Below, one piece after another: positions 6,743 to 14,993 of a stretch of 24,323 bases of DNA. The stretch is from an uncultured Clostridia bacterium (GTDB lineage: Bacteria; Bacillota_A; Clostridia; TANB77; CAG-508), in the NCBI GenBank assembly GCA_947624715.1, contig CANQLO010000030.1, forward strand, positions 1 through 24,323, given 5' to 3'. The position numbers were made by a program, and so were the translations under genes. Positions within the stretch are counted from its first letter, which is position 1, and each line of letters begins with the position of its first letter. Below the pieces are notes generated by a model. It saw only the letters and a program-made list of their open reading frames with translations. It was not told the DNA's origin and did not search any database.

Positions 6743-8130
6743 ACTATTTCTCCTATTAAATCCTTTCCTTCAGATTTATTTATCGAAACATTTTCTATTT
6801 TATTTTCTAATTTTTCGTTAGTTTTAACTTTTACTAATATGTAATTAGATGTATGTCCTTTATAGTATCCATCTTTGTCCTGTTCTTCAAATAAAACAGA
6901 TAAACTTTTTCCTAATAAGCTTTTATTATATTCTATTTCATTTTTATCAGATAACTCTATAAGCTTTTGACTTCTTAGTTCTTTTATATTTCCGTCAACT
7001 TGATTGTCCATTTTTTCTGCTTTAGTACCATTTTTAGGAGAATACTTAAATATGTGCATTTTGTAAAATTTAATTTTCTTTAAGAACTGATATGTTTCTT
7101 CAAAATCCTTATCTGTTTCACCTGGAAAGCCAACTATTATATCAGTAGTAAGTACCAAGTCTTTGAAATTCTCTCTAAGTAAGTTGCATGAACTTTCAAA
7201 TTCTTTAGTGGTATACCTTCTATTCATTCTATTTAATGTATCATCACAACCACTTTGTAATGATAAATGAAAATGATTACATATCTTTTCTAACCTTGCT
7301 AATCTATTAACAAAATCCTTAGTAATTAGCTTTGGCTCTATTGAACCAAGTCTTACTCTTTTTATCTCATCTATTTTATTTATTTGTTCTAACAATTCAA
7401 TAAATCTAAAACCACCTGTATGCAAATCGTCTTTAGGATCAAATTCTTCGTAATCTTCACTATAATTATATTTTTTTCTAAGCTGTTTTACTTTTTCTTT
7501 ATCAAAATCTTTTCCATAAGATGCTATATGTATTCCTGTTAAAACTACTTCCTTTATTCCATTTGCTGCAACTTCTTTTATCTCTTCTATTATATTTTCC
7601 GGACTTCTACTTCTTACTTTTCCTCTTGCATAAGGAATAATACAGTATGTACAAAATCTATCACATCCATCTTGAATCTTTATTACCGCTCTATTTTCTT
7701 CTGTATAAGTTGTTACACCAAATTCTTCATAATCTTTATGATGCATAACATCTGATACAATTTCTTTTACTTCTGAGTTATTGCCTTTATCTTTTATATA
7801 ATTTTCAATAATTTCTACAATATTATTTTTTTCGTTTATTCCAAGTATTAAATCAACTTCTTTGATTTTCTCTATCTCATCTTTTGCTACTTGAGCATAA
7901 CATCCAGATGCGACAATAATTGCATCTGGATTAAATTCTTTTGCTCTTCTTAACATTTGTCTTGATTTTCTTTCAGCAATATTAGTTACACTGCAAGTAT
8001 TTATTATATATATATCTGCTTTTTCTTCTTTAGATACTACTTCGTAGCCTTTTTTTATAAAACTTTGTTCCATAGCATTTGTTTCGTACTGATTAGTTTT
8101 ACAACCTAAGCTTATAAAATGGACTTTCAT
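6724..8130 (-). CDS. mtaB: tRNA t6A37 methylthiotransferase
   Basis: Radical SAM methylthiotransferase that converts N6-threonylcarbamoyladenosine at tRNA position 37 to its 2-methylthio form. The 468-aa protein has the expected order. The N-terminal UPF0004 domain has the three Fe-S cysteines C10 (SLGCKTNQ), C46 (NTCSVTN) and C77 (ASGCYAQ). The radical SAM cluster is C156, C160 and C163 (CDRFCTYC, followed by IIPYARGKVRSR). A TRAM domain (about 400-468) ends the protein. A charged insertion of about 25 residues precedes HTGGFRFIELL. The LGCKTNQ signature favours MtaB over MiaB or RimO. It has its own promoter (8182-8210), and the hemolysin III gene overlaps its end. Confidence 0.93.
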   Translation of the reverse strand: MKVHFISLGCKTNQYETNAMEQSFIKKGYEVVSKEEKADIYIINTCSVTNIAERKSRQMLRRAKEFNPDAIIVASGCYAQVAKDEIEKIKEVDLILGINEKNNIVEIIENYIKDKGNNSEVKEIVSDVMHHKDYEEFGVTTYTEENRAVIKIQDGCDRFCTYCIIPYARGKVRSRSPENIIEEIKEVAANGIKEVVLTGIHIASYGKDFDKEKVKQLRKKYNYSEDYEEFDPKDDLHTGGFRFIELLEQINKIDEIKRVRLGSIEPKLITKDFVNRLARLEKICNHFHLSLQSGCDDTLNRMNRRYTTKEFESSCNLLRENFKDLVLTTDIIVGFPGETDKDFEETYQFLKKIKFYKMHIFKYSPKNGTKAEKMDNQVDGNIKELRSQKLIELSDKNEIEYNKSLLGKSLSVLFEEQDKDGYYKGHTSNYILVKVKTNEKLENKIENVSINKSEGKDLIGEIVCQEQN

Positions 8131-8181
8131 TTTTACATTTTACCTTTCATTTATTGCTATCTCTATAATTTTTTCTTTATT

Positions 8182-8210
8182 ATTATACTATCTTTTAGGC
8201 TATTTTTCAA
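8182..8210 (-). promoter_or_regulatory. mtaB promoter
   Basis: On the minus strand: TTGAAA (8205-8210), a 17-bp spacer, TATAAT (8182-8187), about 50 bp before the mtaB ATG. Confidence 0.8.
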
Positions 8211-8242
8211 GTTTTTTACTGATTTACTTTTAATTGATTTTA

Positions 8243-8340
8243 ATTTACTTATTTACTTTCAATGAATTTGATTTACAGAATTGCATTTAAATTTTCACTT
8301 GACGATTAAATTTGATTTACTTATTTACTTTTAACTGAAC
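8243..8340. repeat. Imperfect ATTTACTTATTTACTTT repeats between eno and mtaB
   Basis: The 226-bp gap holds no gene. It has two copies of a motif of about 24 bp (8243-8266 and 8316-8340) plus shorter GATTTACTT pieces, all very AT-rich. This may be low-complexity drift. Confidence 0.35.
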
Positions 8341-8356
8341 TTTATTATTTTCTTTT

Positions 8357-9622
8357 TTAATGACTTAATTCTTTTTCTATATTTAATATTCTATTATATT
8401 TAGCTATCCTTTCACTTCTACATGGCGCACCCATTTTCACTTGTCCTGCGTTTACTGCAACTGCTAAGTCTGCTATAAATGTATCTTCAGTTTCACCTGA
8501 TCTATGAGATATAATTGTCTTATATCCATTCCTTTTAGCGACCTTAATTGTTTCTAAAGTTTCTGTTAATGTTCCTATTTGATTAGGCTTAATTAATATT
8601 GAGTTTGCTACTTTTTGTTTTATACCTTTTTCTAGTCTTTTTCTATTTGTAACAAACAAATCATCTCCAACTAAATCTACATCTTTTCCAATTTTGCTAG
8701 TAAGCTCTTTCCAGTCTTTCCAGTCCTCTTCCCCTAATCCATCTTCTACTGACATTATTGGATATTTTTCAGTCAACCTAATAATATAGTCAATCATTTC
8801 AGCTTTTGTTTTATACTCTTTAGTTTTCCAAAAATAGTATCCTTCTTTTTCAATCCTTTTTGCCGCTTCTCTCATTTCTGAACTCGCAACATCAAGCGCG
8901 ATTTTTACATCTTTATCTTTCTTGTATCCTGCCATTTCAATAGCATCAATAATAAGTTCTATTGCTTGCTCATCATTTTCTAAATTTGGTGCAAAACCTC
9001 CTTCATCTCCAACTGAAATTGATAAATCTTTCTGTTTTAATATTTCTTTTAATACTTGGTATATTTCTGTACATATTTGCATACATTCCTTAAAATTATT
9101 AGCACCTACTGGTACTATCATAAATTCTTGAATGTTTAAATTATTATCTGAATGTTTTCCTCCATTTAAAATATTCATCATTGGAAGTGGAATAGTATTT
9201 CCTGTTATACCACCTATATATCTATATAGTGGCATATTTAAACTATTAGCCGCAGCTCTTGCAACTGCTAGCGAAACTCCTAAAATTGCATTTGCACCTA
9301 ATTTTGATTTATTATTTGTTCCATCTAATTTAATCATTTTTTCATCTATTTTTATTTGATTATAAGAATCTTCTCCTATAAGTAGTTTCGCAATCTTCTT
9401 ATTAACATTATCAACTGCTCTTGACACTCCATAACCATTGTACTCTTGAAAATCTGCATCTCTTAATTCTACCGCCTCATATGTTCCTGTTGATGCCCCT
9501 GATGGTACCATGCTTAATCCTTCACTTCCATCTTCTAGTGTTACCATAACCTCAACAGTTGGATTTCCCCTCGAATCAAAAATTTGACTTGCTTCAATTT
9601 TTTTAATAGGCATTTCTTTCAT
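8357..9622 (-). CDS. eno: Enolase (2-phosphoglycerate dehydratase)
   Basis: Interconverts 2-phosphoglycerate and phosphoenolpyruvate in the cytoplasm. At 421 aa it is full length. The N-terminal [11 protein letters not shown], the flexible loop [15 protein letters not shown], and the catalytic residues E207 (GDEGGFAPN) and K345 ([10 protein letters not shown]) are present. So are the Mg ligands D244 (ALDVASSE), E293 (SVEDG) and D320 (GDDLFVTN), and the HRSGETED segment (373-380). It is the only lower-glycolysis gene here outside the gap-gpmI cluster. It follows ylmH by 62 bp with no clear promoter between, so it is probably read from upstream. The first ATG (AAAGGA, 10 nt) was kept, and an in-frame ATG 9 nt further in is possible. 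Confidence 0.96.
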   Translation of the reverse strand: MKEMPIKKIEASQIFDSRGNPTVEVMVTLEDGSEGLSMVPSGASTGTYEAVELRDADFQEYNGYGVSRAVDNVNKKIAKLLIGEDSYNQIKIDEKMIKLDGTNNKSKLGANAILGVSLAVARAAANSLNMPLYRYIGGITGNTIPLPMMNILNGGKHSDNNLNIQEFMIVPVGANNFKECMQICTEIYQVLKEILKQKDLSISVGDEGGFAPNLENDEQAIELIIDAIEMAGYKKDKDVKIALDVASSEMREAAKRIEKEGYYFWKTKEYKTKAEMIDYIIRLTEKYPIMSVEDGLGEEDWKDWKELTSKIGKDVDLVGDDLFVTNRKRLEKGIKQKVANSILIKPNQIGTLTETLETIKVAKRNGYKTIISHRSGETEDTFIADLAVAVNAGQVKMGAPCRSERIAKYNRILNIEKELSH

Positions 9623-9684
9623 AATAAATTTTTTCCTTTCTATTTTTTATGAAATTATTGCCTATTATTTTATTTTTATACTTT

Positions 9685-10476
9685 TTACCATTTTTGTACT
9701 TCTACATTTATTCTACCGCTTTTTGTTTTTCCTAAAATTTTAGAAATTGTAAATCTACCTTTTCCTCTTATTGTAATTACTGTTCCTTCATCAATTTGTC
9801 TTGAAGTTCTTAATTCTTGTTTAAAATTTACAAAGACTCTCTCTTGATTTATGTAACTGTTAGCATTATTTCTAGATACTTTTGCAAGTTCACCAACTAT
9901 TGCATCAAGCCTCATTGATGGTACATTTATTTTTATTATTTGTTTTTCCTTTTCTATATAATTTATGTTTTCAATTTCTATTTTTTCAATACTTGCTTTT
10001 TGAAATCTTACTAAGCTATTCATACTACTTAATAAAAATTTCTCTATATCCTTTGAAATAATTATGTCTGCTCCATCGTCTCTAACTAATATGTCTCCAA
10101 TTTTTTCTCTTTTTACGCCAAGTTTTATTATTCCTCCTAAATATGTTTTATGTTCATATGTTCCCCATTGTTCTTTTGGCAAAGTTACTCTTATTATCGA
10201 CATTATCTGATTATATATCTTATTTTCATTATATGTATATGGAAATAAAACCAGCATTGTTCTTTCTGCTTGTTTAAATCCACCAAAAAACTCATAATTT
10301 GATTCTTTTCTTTTTGTTAATATTTCTTGAATCATTTCTTTTTGAGCTAAATCTAGAAAGTCAGTACTTTCAAATCTATTTCTAGCTTGTACTAATTTAA
10401 TTTTATCTAATACCTTTGCAATTAGAAGCTTGTCTTCATCTTTCTGCAACTTGGTTAATTCCATTACCTTGTCCAT
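9685..10476 (-). CDS. ylmH: YlmH-like S4-domain RNA-binding protein
   Basis: A 263-aa protein of the YlmH family. An N-terminal region (KDEDKLLIAKVLDKI, then FTD-like STDFLDLAQKEM) and a central domain (FFGGFKQAERTMLVLFP, ILVRDDGADIIIS) are followed by a C-terminal S4 domain (about 183-245: SMRLDAIVGELAKVSRNNA, INQERVFVNF, GTVITIRGKGRF). In Bacillus the gene lies near divIVA and the protein binds the large ribosomal subunit, with a role overlapping RqcP in ribosome-associated quality control. Here it precedes eno. SD AAAAGGAG lies 6 nt upstream. Its first 41 bases overlap a small upstream ORF, suggesting translational coupling. Confidence 0.85.
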   Translation of the reverse strand: MDKVMELTKLQKDEDKLLIAKVLDKIKLVQARNRFESTDFLDLAQKEMIQEILTKRKESNYEFFGGFKQAERTMLVLFPYTYNENKIYNQIMSIIRVTLPKEQWGTYEHKTYLGGIIKLGVKREKIGDILVRDDGADIIISKDIEKFLLSSMNSLVRFQKASIEKIEIENINYIEKEKQIIKINVPSMRLDAIVGELAKVSRNNANSYINQERVFVNFKQELRTSRQIDEGTVITIRGKGRFTISKILGKTKSGRINVEVQKW

Positions 10477-10573
10477 TTTGTTCTCCTTTTTTTCCTACTA
10501 AAATACATGCATATAACATTATTGCTATATTTGCTCCTAATATTATTCCTATAAAACATCCTAAGCCGAAAAT
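10436..10573 (-). CDS. Small single-span membrane ORF with apparent ATT start
   Basis: An SD AAAGGAGGA (10581-10589) is followed 7 nt later by ATT and then 45 sense codons to TGA at 10436-10438. The first residues are IFGLGCFIGIILGANIAIML, a strong transmembrane helix, followed by KKGEQ and a Gln/Asn-rich tail. No ATG, GTG or TTG lies at the right distance, so ATT initiation (rare, known for infC) or a base change from ATG is implied. It resembles the short DUF3789-type membrane proteins of Bacillota, but this is from memory. The ORF overlaps the ylmH start out of frame by 41 nt. Confidence 0.5.
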   Translation of the reverse strand: MFGLGCFIGIILGANIAIMLYACILVGKKGEQNGQGNGINQVAER

Positions 10574-10667
10574 TGTCTTGTCCTCCTTTAAATTATAATT
10601 CTATTATTAATTTATTCATTTTTTTGTTTATTATTCACTTTTATTAAAATCTTTTTTATCCATTTTT

Positions 10668-11345
10668 TTAATCTAGTTTTTTGTCATTTGTTACGTTTCC
10701 ATCTCCTGTTATTGGTATTTTTTCTCCTAAAAATGTTGATTTTGGTTTTATAATACACATAATAAAGTCTTTGTCTCTTGCTAAGATTTCTCTTAAATTT
10801 CGCATCGTTTGTCCAGCGTATTTTCTTGGATCTGCTTTTACACCATATGCTTCTATTCCTAATTGTTTAGCAATATACAAAGCTCTCGGCAAATGATATT
10901 CTTGAGTTACTATTAAAATTTTATTTGCTTCAAAAATTTCTTTTGCTCTATATAAGCTGTCATATGTTGAAAGTCCTGCATGGTCCATAAAAATATCTTC
11001 TGATTTTATTCCTTTATCCATTGCAAATTTTTTCATAACATTTACTTCATCATAGTCTGCTCTACTATGGTCACCACTCATTATTATCTTGTTTGATGCA
11101 CCTTTCTCGTACAGACTTATACCTTCTAAAAGTCTATCTTCAAGCATTGGAGATGGTTTATTTCCCCACACACCTGCTCCTAGAATAAGAATACAATCAA
11201 ATTGTTTTTTTGTTGCTTCTTCTTCAGATATAATACTTTCTTTAGTACTTGAAATTACTATAAAGTTTAAAAACAATGCTATAAAAATTAAAATTATTAT
11301 TATAATTGCTATTATCATAAATATTATTTTATACTTTTTTTTCAT
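10668..11345 (-). CDS. YdcF/SanA family protein (DUF218)
   Basis: A 225-aa protein with an N-terminal membrane helix (about 5-30) and an extracytoplasmic DUF218 domain. The domain shows CILILGAGVW (39-50), SPMLEDRLLEGI, KIIMSGDHSRADYDEVNVM, STYDSLYRAKEIF and TQEYHLPRALYIAK. SanA/YdcF proteins are linked to envelope barrier function in enterobacteria, but the biochemical activity is not established. Upstream is only a weak SD (AAAAGGAAAAG about 14 nt away). A near-consensus promoter lies at 11389-11417. It reads away from the tRNA-Gln at 11621. Confidence 0.88.
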   Translation of the reverse strand: MKKKYKIIFMIIAIIIIILIFIALFLNFIVISSTKESIISEEEATKKQFDCILILGAGVWGNKPSPMLEDRLLEGISLYEKGASNKIIMSGDHSRADYDEVNVMKKFAMDKGIKSEDIFMDHAGLSTYDSLYRAKEIFEANKILIVTQEYHLPRALYIAKQLGIEAYGVKADPRKYAGQTMRNLREILARDKDFIMCIIKPKSTFLGEKIPITGDGNVTNDKKLD

Positions 11346-11388
11346 TTTTATTACTTTCTTTTCCTTTTATAATTTTTTAGCTAATGTA

Positions 11389-11417
11389 ATTATACATTTT
11401 ATTTAATTTTATTTCAA
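11389..11417 (-). promoter_or_regulatory. Promoter of the YdcF/SanA-like gene
   Basis: On the minus strand: TTGAAA (11412-11417), a 17-bp spacer, TATAAT (11389-11394), 44 bp upstream of the ATG. Confidence 0.8.
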
Positions 11418-11425
11418 CCAAAAAA

Positions 11426-11477
11426 TAAATATGGATACACTTTCCCTATTAAAAAAAGAAAATTGCCCCCATATTTA
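11426..11477. repeat. 9-bp inverted repeat upstream of the YdcF-like promoter
   Basis: TAAATATGG (11426-11434) and CCATATTTA (11469-11477) pair perfectly across 34 nt that include a CCC/AAAAAAA/GCCCCC stretch. It may be an operator or a weak terminator. Nothing else is seen between the divergent gene and the tRNA promoter. Confidence 0.35.
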
Positions 11478-11574
11478 CTTGTTATTTATTAATATTTTTC
11501 TTAATATACATTTATTATATATTTCTTTCCATTATTTGTCAATAGTTTTTATAAAAAAATTATTTTTATTTTTA

Positions 11575-11603
11575 TTGTAAAATTCAAAGATTTATGTTAA
11601 AAT
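11575..11603 (+). promoter_or_regulatory. Promoter of tRNA-Gln(CTG)
   Basis: TTGTAA (11575-11580), a 17-bp spacer, TAAAAT (11598-11603). The -10 ends 17 nt before the tRNA 5' end. Confidence 0.75.
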
Positions 11604-11620
11604 ACGATAGAAGTTTATAC

Positions 11621-11696
11621 TGGGGTATAGCCAAGCGGTAAGGCATCGGACTCTGACTCCGACATTTCCTGTGTTCGAATCACAGTACCCCAACCA
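11621..11696 (+). tRNA. tRNA-Gln (anticodon CTG)
   Basis: Acceptor TGGGGTA / TACCCCA, D-arm AGCCAAGCGGTAAGGC, anticodon loop CTCTGAC giving CTG, T loop TTCGAAT, discriminator A and encoded CCA. It complements the TTG isoacceptor at 3028-3102. No terminator separates it from the next gene 50 bp downstream, so the two may share a transcript. Confidence 0.95.
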
Positions 11697-11746
11697 TTTA
11701 GTTATAATACAAACATTTTCTTATATTTTAATTTTGGAGATTAAAT

Positions 11747-12442
11747 ATGAAACTAAAAAAAGATATTATTTTTTGGACATCACTAATATTTTTTATTGCC
11801 TTAGCTTTTTTCTTTGGATATAAATATTACTATAAAAATTATTACCTTCCTACTAATACTCATACCGTTTCTAAATTTACTATTGTTGATTTAAAAGATG
11901 AAGAAATCTACTACAATGCATCTAAAGAATACATTATTTCTTTATTAGGTAATAAAAAATATACTATTAACAAAGTTGAAAATTCTGATGACACTAATAT
12001 AGTTGAAATATTATTATGTGATGGTTATACTTTTTACTTTTCAAATGAAAAATTATATGAGTTTATTTGTAGTTCACCAGAATTTAATTTTAAAGGAATC
12101 TCTATTGGTGATGATACTAGCAAGGTTTTAGAGACATTTTACACTGAAAATCTAGAAGATGATAATTACGTGTATTCTTCTGATGAAAAAATAATTGGTA
12201 AATACATATATGGTAATTTCAATGTATATAATTTAGATACTATAAAAACTAAGGAAGCTATACTTTACGCTTATGAAACTTCTTCAAATTCTGGTGATAG
12301 TTATATTATTAGATATGTGTATATGTGTCCACCTTATAAAAATACATACGCCTCTATGGAAGATACAGCTACCTATTTAACATTTGTTATAAGTAATAAT
12401 ACAGTGTCTAGCATTTCTTGGAGGGTTGGAAAAGCAAATTAG
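11747..12442 (+). CDS. Membrane-anchored protein of unknown function
   Basis: A 231-aa protein not recognised. Residues 1-5 are basic (MKLKK), followed by a hydrophobic helix (about 8-25) and then a Tyr/Asn/Asp-rich, probably extracytoplasmic domain of about 200 residues with beta-strand-like alternation (YTFYFSNEKLYEF, GISIGDDTSKVLETF, YLTFVISNNTVSSISW). There is no lipobox Cys and no LPxTG motif. The SD TGGAG lies 7 nt upstream of ATG. It sits 50 bp after tRNA-Gln(CTG) on the same strand and ends at a hairpin terminator (12486-12512). Anchored extracytoplasmic location is inferred. No function is proposed. Confidence 0.8.
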   Translation: MKLKKDIIFWTSLIFFIALAFFFGYKYYYKNYYLPTNTHTVSKFTIVDLKDEEIYYNASKEYIISLLGNKKYTINKVENSDDTNIVEILLCDGYTFYFSNEKLYEFICSSPEFNFKGISIGDDTSKVLETFYTENLEDDNYVYSSDEKIIGKYIYGNFNVYNLDTIKTKEAILYAYETSSNSGDSYIIRYVYMCPPYKNTYASMEDTATYLTFVISNNTVSSISWRVGKAN

Positions 12443-12485
12443 TATAGAAATTAAAATAAATATATAAATTTTTAAATAGCAAAAA

Positions 12486-12512
12486 AGAGTAAATTGTTTA
12501 ATAGTTTACTCT
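12486..12512 (+). terminator. Bidirectional terminator between convergent genes
   Basis: Stem AGAGTAAA / TTTACTCT (8 bp, 11-nt loop) between the stop at 12442 (+) and the GGGtGRT gene (-). On the minus strand it is followed by a run of six T (the A run at 12480-12485). The plus-side T tract is interrupted. Confidence 0.65.
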
Positions 12513-12552
12513 CTAATACTTTTATTTATATAAATCCATAAAATTAAAATGT

Positions 12553-13555
12553 CTATTTCATTGCTTCTTCTACTGCTACTGCTATTTGAACAGTTGCTCC
12601 AACCATTGGATTATTTCCGCATGCCTATAAGTCCCATCATTTCAACATGTGCTGGAACTGATGAAGAACCTGCAAATTGTGCATCTGAATGCATTCTTCC
12701 CATTGTATCAGTCATACCATATGATGCAGGACCTGCAGCCATATTATCTGGATGTAATGTTCTTCCTGTTCCTCCACCTGATGCTACTGAGAAATATTTC
12801 TTTCCTTGTTCTAATCTTTCTTTTTTATATGTACCTGCTACTGGATGTTGGAATCTAGTTGGGTTTGTTGAGTTTCCTGTGATAGAAACATCAACATCTT
12901 CTAAGTGCATTATTGCTACACCTTCCCTAACATCATTTGCTCCATAGCATCTTACTTTAGCTCTTTCTCCATTTGAGTATGCAATTTCTTCAACTATATT
13001 TACTTTTCCTGTGAAAAAGTCAAACTCTGTTTTTACATATGTAAATCCATTTATTCTTGAAATTACTTGTGCTGCATCTTTTCCAAGTCCATTTAATATA
13101 ACTCTTAAAGGTTCTTTTCTAACTTTGTTTGCAGATTTTGCAATTCCAATTGCTCCTTCTGCTGCTGCAAAACTTTCATGTCCTGCTAAAAATGCAAAGC
13201 ATTTTGTATCTTCGCTAAGGAGCATTGAAGCTAGGTTTCCATGTCCTAATCCAACCTTTCTATCATCTGCAACAGAGCCTGGTATACAGAAAGCTTGTAA
13301 TCCTTCTCCTATTGCTTTTGCTGCATCTTGTGCTTTAGTGCAACCTTTTTTTATAGCTATTGCTGCTCCTAAAGTATAAGCCCAACATGCATTTTCAAAA
13401 CATATTGGTTGCACTTCTTTTACCATTTCATAAGGGTTAAATCCTTTTTGCTTGCATATATCAAGAGCATCTTCAAAATCTTTTATTCCATACTTCTCCA
13501 TTACTGGTTTTATTTGATTTATTCTTCTTTCATAACTTTCAAATGTTACTGCCAT
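12553..13555 (-). pseudogene. GGGtGRT family protein, frameshifted near its C terminus
   Basis: Family protein named for its GGGTGRT motif (residues 262-268 counted from ATG 13561) and usually found beside a NifU-like scaffold, as here. As read, translation stops at 12611 after GLIGMRK. Shifting by one base at about 12621-12626 continues through GNNPMVGATVQIAVAVEEAMK to TAG at 12553-12555. That is a clear family-like C terminus, about 25 residues long. Removing one base of TATAGGCATGC gives GLIGCGNNP. So there is a net one-base insertion: a true mutation, a sequencing error, or recoding. AGGAGG is 1 nt from ATG 13561 but 7 nt from ATG 13555, so the latter is chosen. The rest of the protein looks intact. 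Biochemical role unknown, presumably Fe-S related. Confidence 0.85.
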
Positions 13556-13590
13556 TTTCATTCCTCCTAATTTTAATTTTAAATATAATT

Positions 13591-13712
13591 GTTGGAAAAG
13601 AATTAAATTTTGGCTAGGAAAACAAGTTTAAAATTTGTGAGGCGTACTTTTTGTACGTTGAATAAATTTTAAATGAAGTTTGTGGGCGCCAAAATTGTAA
13701 TTATTTTTCAAC
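13591..13712. repeat. 122-bp imperfect palindrome between the GGGtGRT and scaffold genes
   Basis: The arms pair along nearly the whole length. Outer pairing is GTTGGAAAA with TTTTTCAAC and AATTTTGGC with GCCAAAATT. Mid pairing is ACAA..TTTAAAATTT with AAATTTTAAA..TTTGT. The tip is GTAC-TTTTT-GTAC. It ends 3 nt after the stop of the NifU-like gene. It could be a MITE/REP-like insertion or an mRNA structure that tunes expression of the two genes. Confidence 0.8.
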
Positions 13713-13715
13713 CTT

Positions 13716-14408
13716 TTACTCTTGTCTTGGATCAATCTTCTTAACCGCTTCATCAAATCTTCCATATGTACCTGAAGCTTTTTCTATAGCTTCCATTGGG
13801 TCTACTCCCTTTTTAATTCCATCCATCATTTTTCCTAGATTTACATATTTGTATCCAATAATTTGATTATCACTATCTAAGCCTACTTCTGTTATGTATC
13901 CTTCAGCAAGTTCTAGATATCTTGGTCCTTTTAGTTTGCTTGAATATATAGTACCTACTTGACTTCTATGTCCTTTTCCTAAATCTTCAAGTCCTGCTCC
14001 TATCGCTAAGCCACCTTCTGAAAATGCTGATTGACTTCTTCCATAAACTATTTGTAAGAATAATTCTCTCATAGCAGTATTTATAGCATCACATACTAAA
14101 TCTGTATTTAATGCTTCTAATATAGTCTTTCCTACTAATATTTCTCCAGCCATAGCTGCTGAATGTGTCATTCCTGAACAACCTATAGTTTCAACTAAGG
14201 CTTCTTCTATAATTCCATCTTTAACATTAAGTGTAAGTTTGCAACATCCTTGTTGAGGAGCACACCAACCTATACCATGAGTAAATCCTGAAATATCTTT
14301 TATTTCTTTAGCTTTAACCCATTTTCCTTCTTCTGGAATAGGTGCTGGTCCGTGGTCTACACCTTTCTTTACTACGCACATATTTTCTACTTCTTTTGAA
14401 TAGTTCAT
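13716..14408 (-). CDS. NifU-like Fe-S cluster assembly scaffold protein
   Basis: A 230-aa protein of the IscU/NifU N-terminal type that pairs with GGGtGRT proteins in Clostridia. The scaffold domain has Cys at 49, 55, 56 (GIGWCAPQQGCCKLTL), 77 (ETIGCSGMTHSAAM) and 106 (NTDLVCDAI). These are candidates for cluster binding. A C-terminal extension (from about 140) is typical of this longer subfamily. AAAGGAG lies 10 nt upstream of ATG. It lies 23 bp after the YezG-like gene and upstream of the GGGtGRT gene across a long palindrome. Inferred role: assembling or delivering a cluster, possibly to the GGGtGRT protein. Confidence 0.85.
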   Translation of the reverse strand: MNYSKEVENMCVVKKGVDHGPAPIPEEGKWVKAKEIKDISGFTHGIGWCAPQQGCCKLTLNVKDGIIEEALVETIGCSGMTHSAAMAGEILVGKTILEALNTDLVCDAINTAMRELFLQIVYGRSQSAFSEGGLAIGAGLEDLGKGHRSQVGTIYSSKLKGPRYLELAEGYITEVGLDSDNQIIGYKYVNLGKMMDGIKKGVDPMEAIEKASGTYGRFDEAVKKIDPRQE

Positions 14409-14431
14409 ATTATTAACACTCCTTTTCTATA

Positions 14432-14980
14432 TTAAACTTTAAGTATTTGATTAGTTATTTCTTGAAGTTCCAAATTTTTTACTTCTTCTATAAATATTGC
14501 TGGTTTTATTCGGGTTTCTTCTTTGTATGTAAGTATCAGATTTTGCTCTTTTTTATTTAAGCTATCAATTGGTAATTTTAAATACTTGTAACACCAAATT
14601 ATATGCCTTTGCTCATCAGAATATTTTGAATTTCTTATATTATCAAAATGAAATTCCGCTGTAAAAAGATTTTTTTCAACAATAATTGTTATATTGGTCC
14701 ATGGAGTTTTTACTATCTGTTTCAATTGCTTTACTTTCTTATATAATTTAGAAAGTTCTTCATTATATGTATTTTCATCTGCACCAAATTTGCTAGCAAT
14801 TTCATAACAATTTATTGGCTTTGCTTTAATCAATTTTTTGGGGAAATAATAAAAATACATTTCCCCTTTTAAATCTTCTAATATACTCTCGTATAAGCAA
14901 ATCTTTTCCCATTTTTCTGGTATTAGCTTTATTAAAGAATTATATATTTCTTTACAATTCTTTCTTAATTCATTTTGCAA
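14432..14980 (-). CDS. YezG/DUF600-like immunity protein
   Basis: A 182-aa protein. The YezG-like family (antitoxins/immunity proteins for LXG-type polymorphic toxins such as Bacillus YeeF) is suggested by IYNSLIKLIPEKWEKICLY, YFYYFPK, TAEFHFDNI and the RHIIWCYKYLKLP segment. The start codon is TTG (14980), supported by GAGG 8 nt upstream. Only 13 nt separate it from the gpmI stop, so it is probably translated from the glycolytic transcript. No LXG toxin gene is nearby, so it is an orphan immunity gene or a repurposed family member. The family call is by motif memory only. Confidence 0.6.
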   Translation of the reverse strand: MQNELRKNCKEIYNSLIKLIPEKWEKICLYESILEDLKGEMYFYYFPKKLIKAKPINCYEIASKFGADENTYNEELSKLYKKVKQLKQIVKTPWTNITIIVEKNLFTAEFHFDNIRNSKYSDEQRHIIWCYKYLKLPIDSLNKKEQNLILTYKEETRIKPAIFIEEVKNLELQEITNQILKV

Positions 14981-14993
14981 ATTTATTACCTCA

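Noticed and set aside
12611..12630. Programmed ribosomal frameshift in the GGGtGRT gene
   Set aside because: No slippery heptamer or RF2-like shift site is evident at the junction, so an indel or sequencing error is simpler, though not proven.
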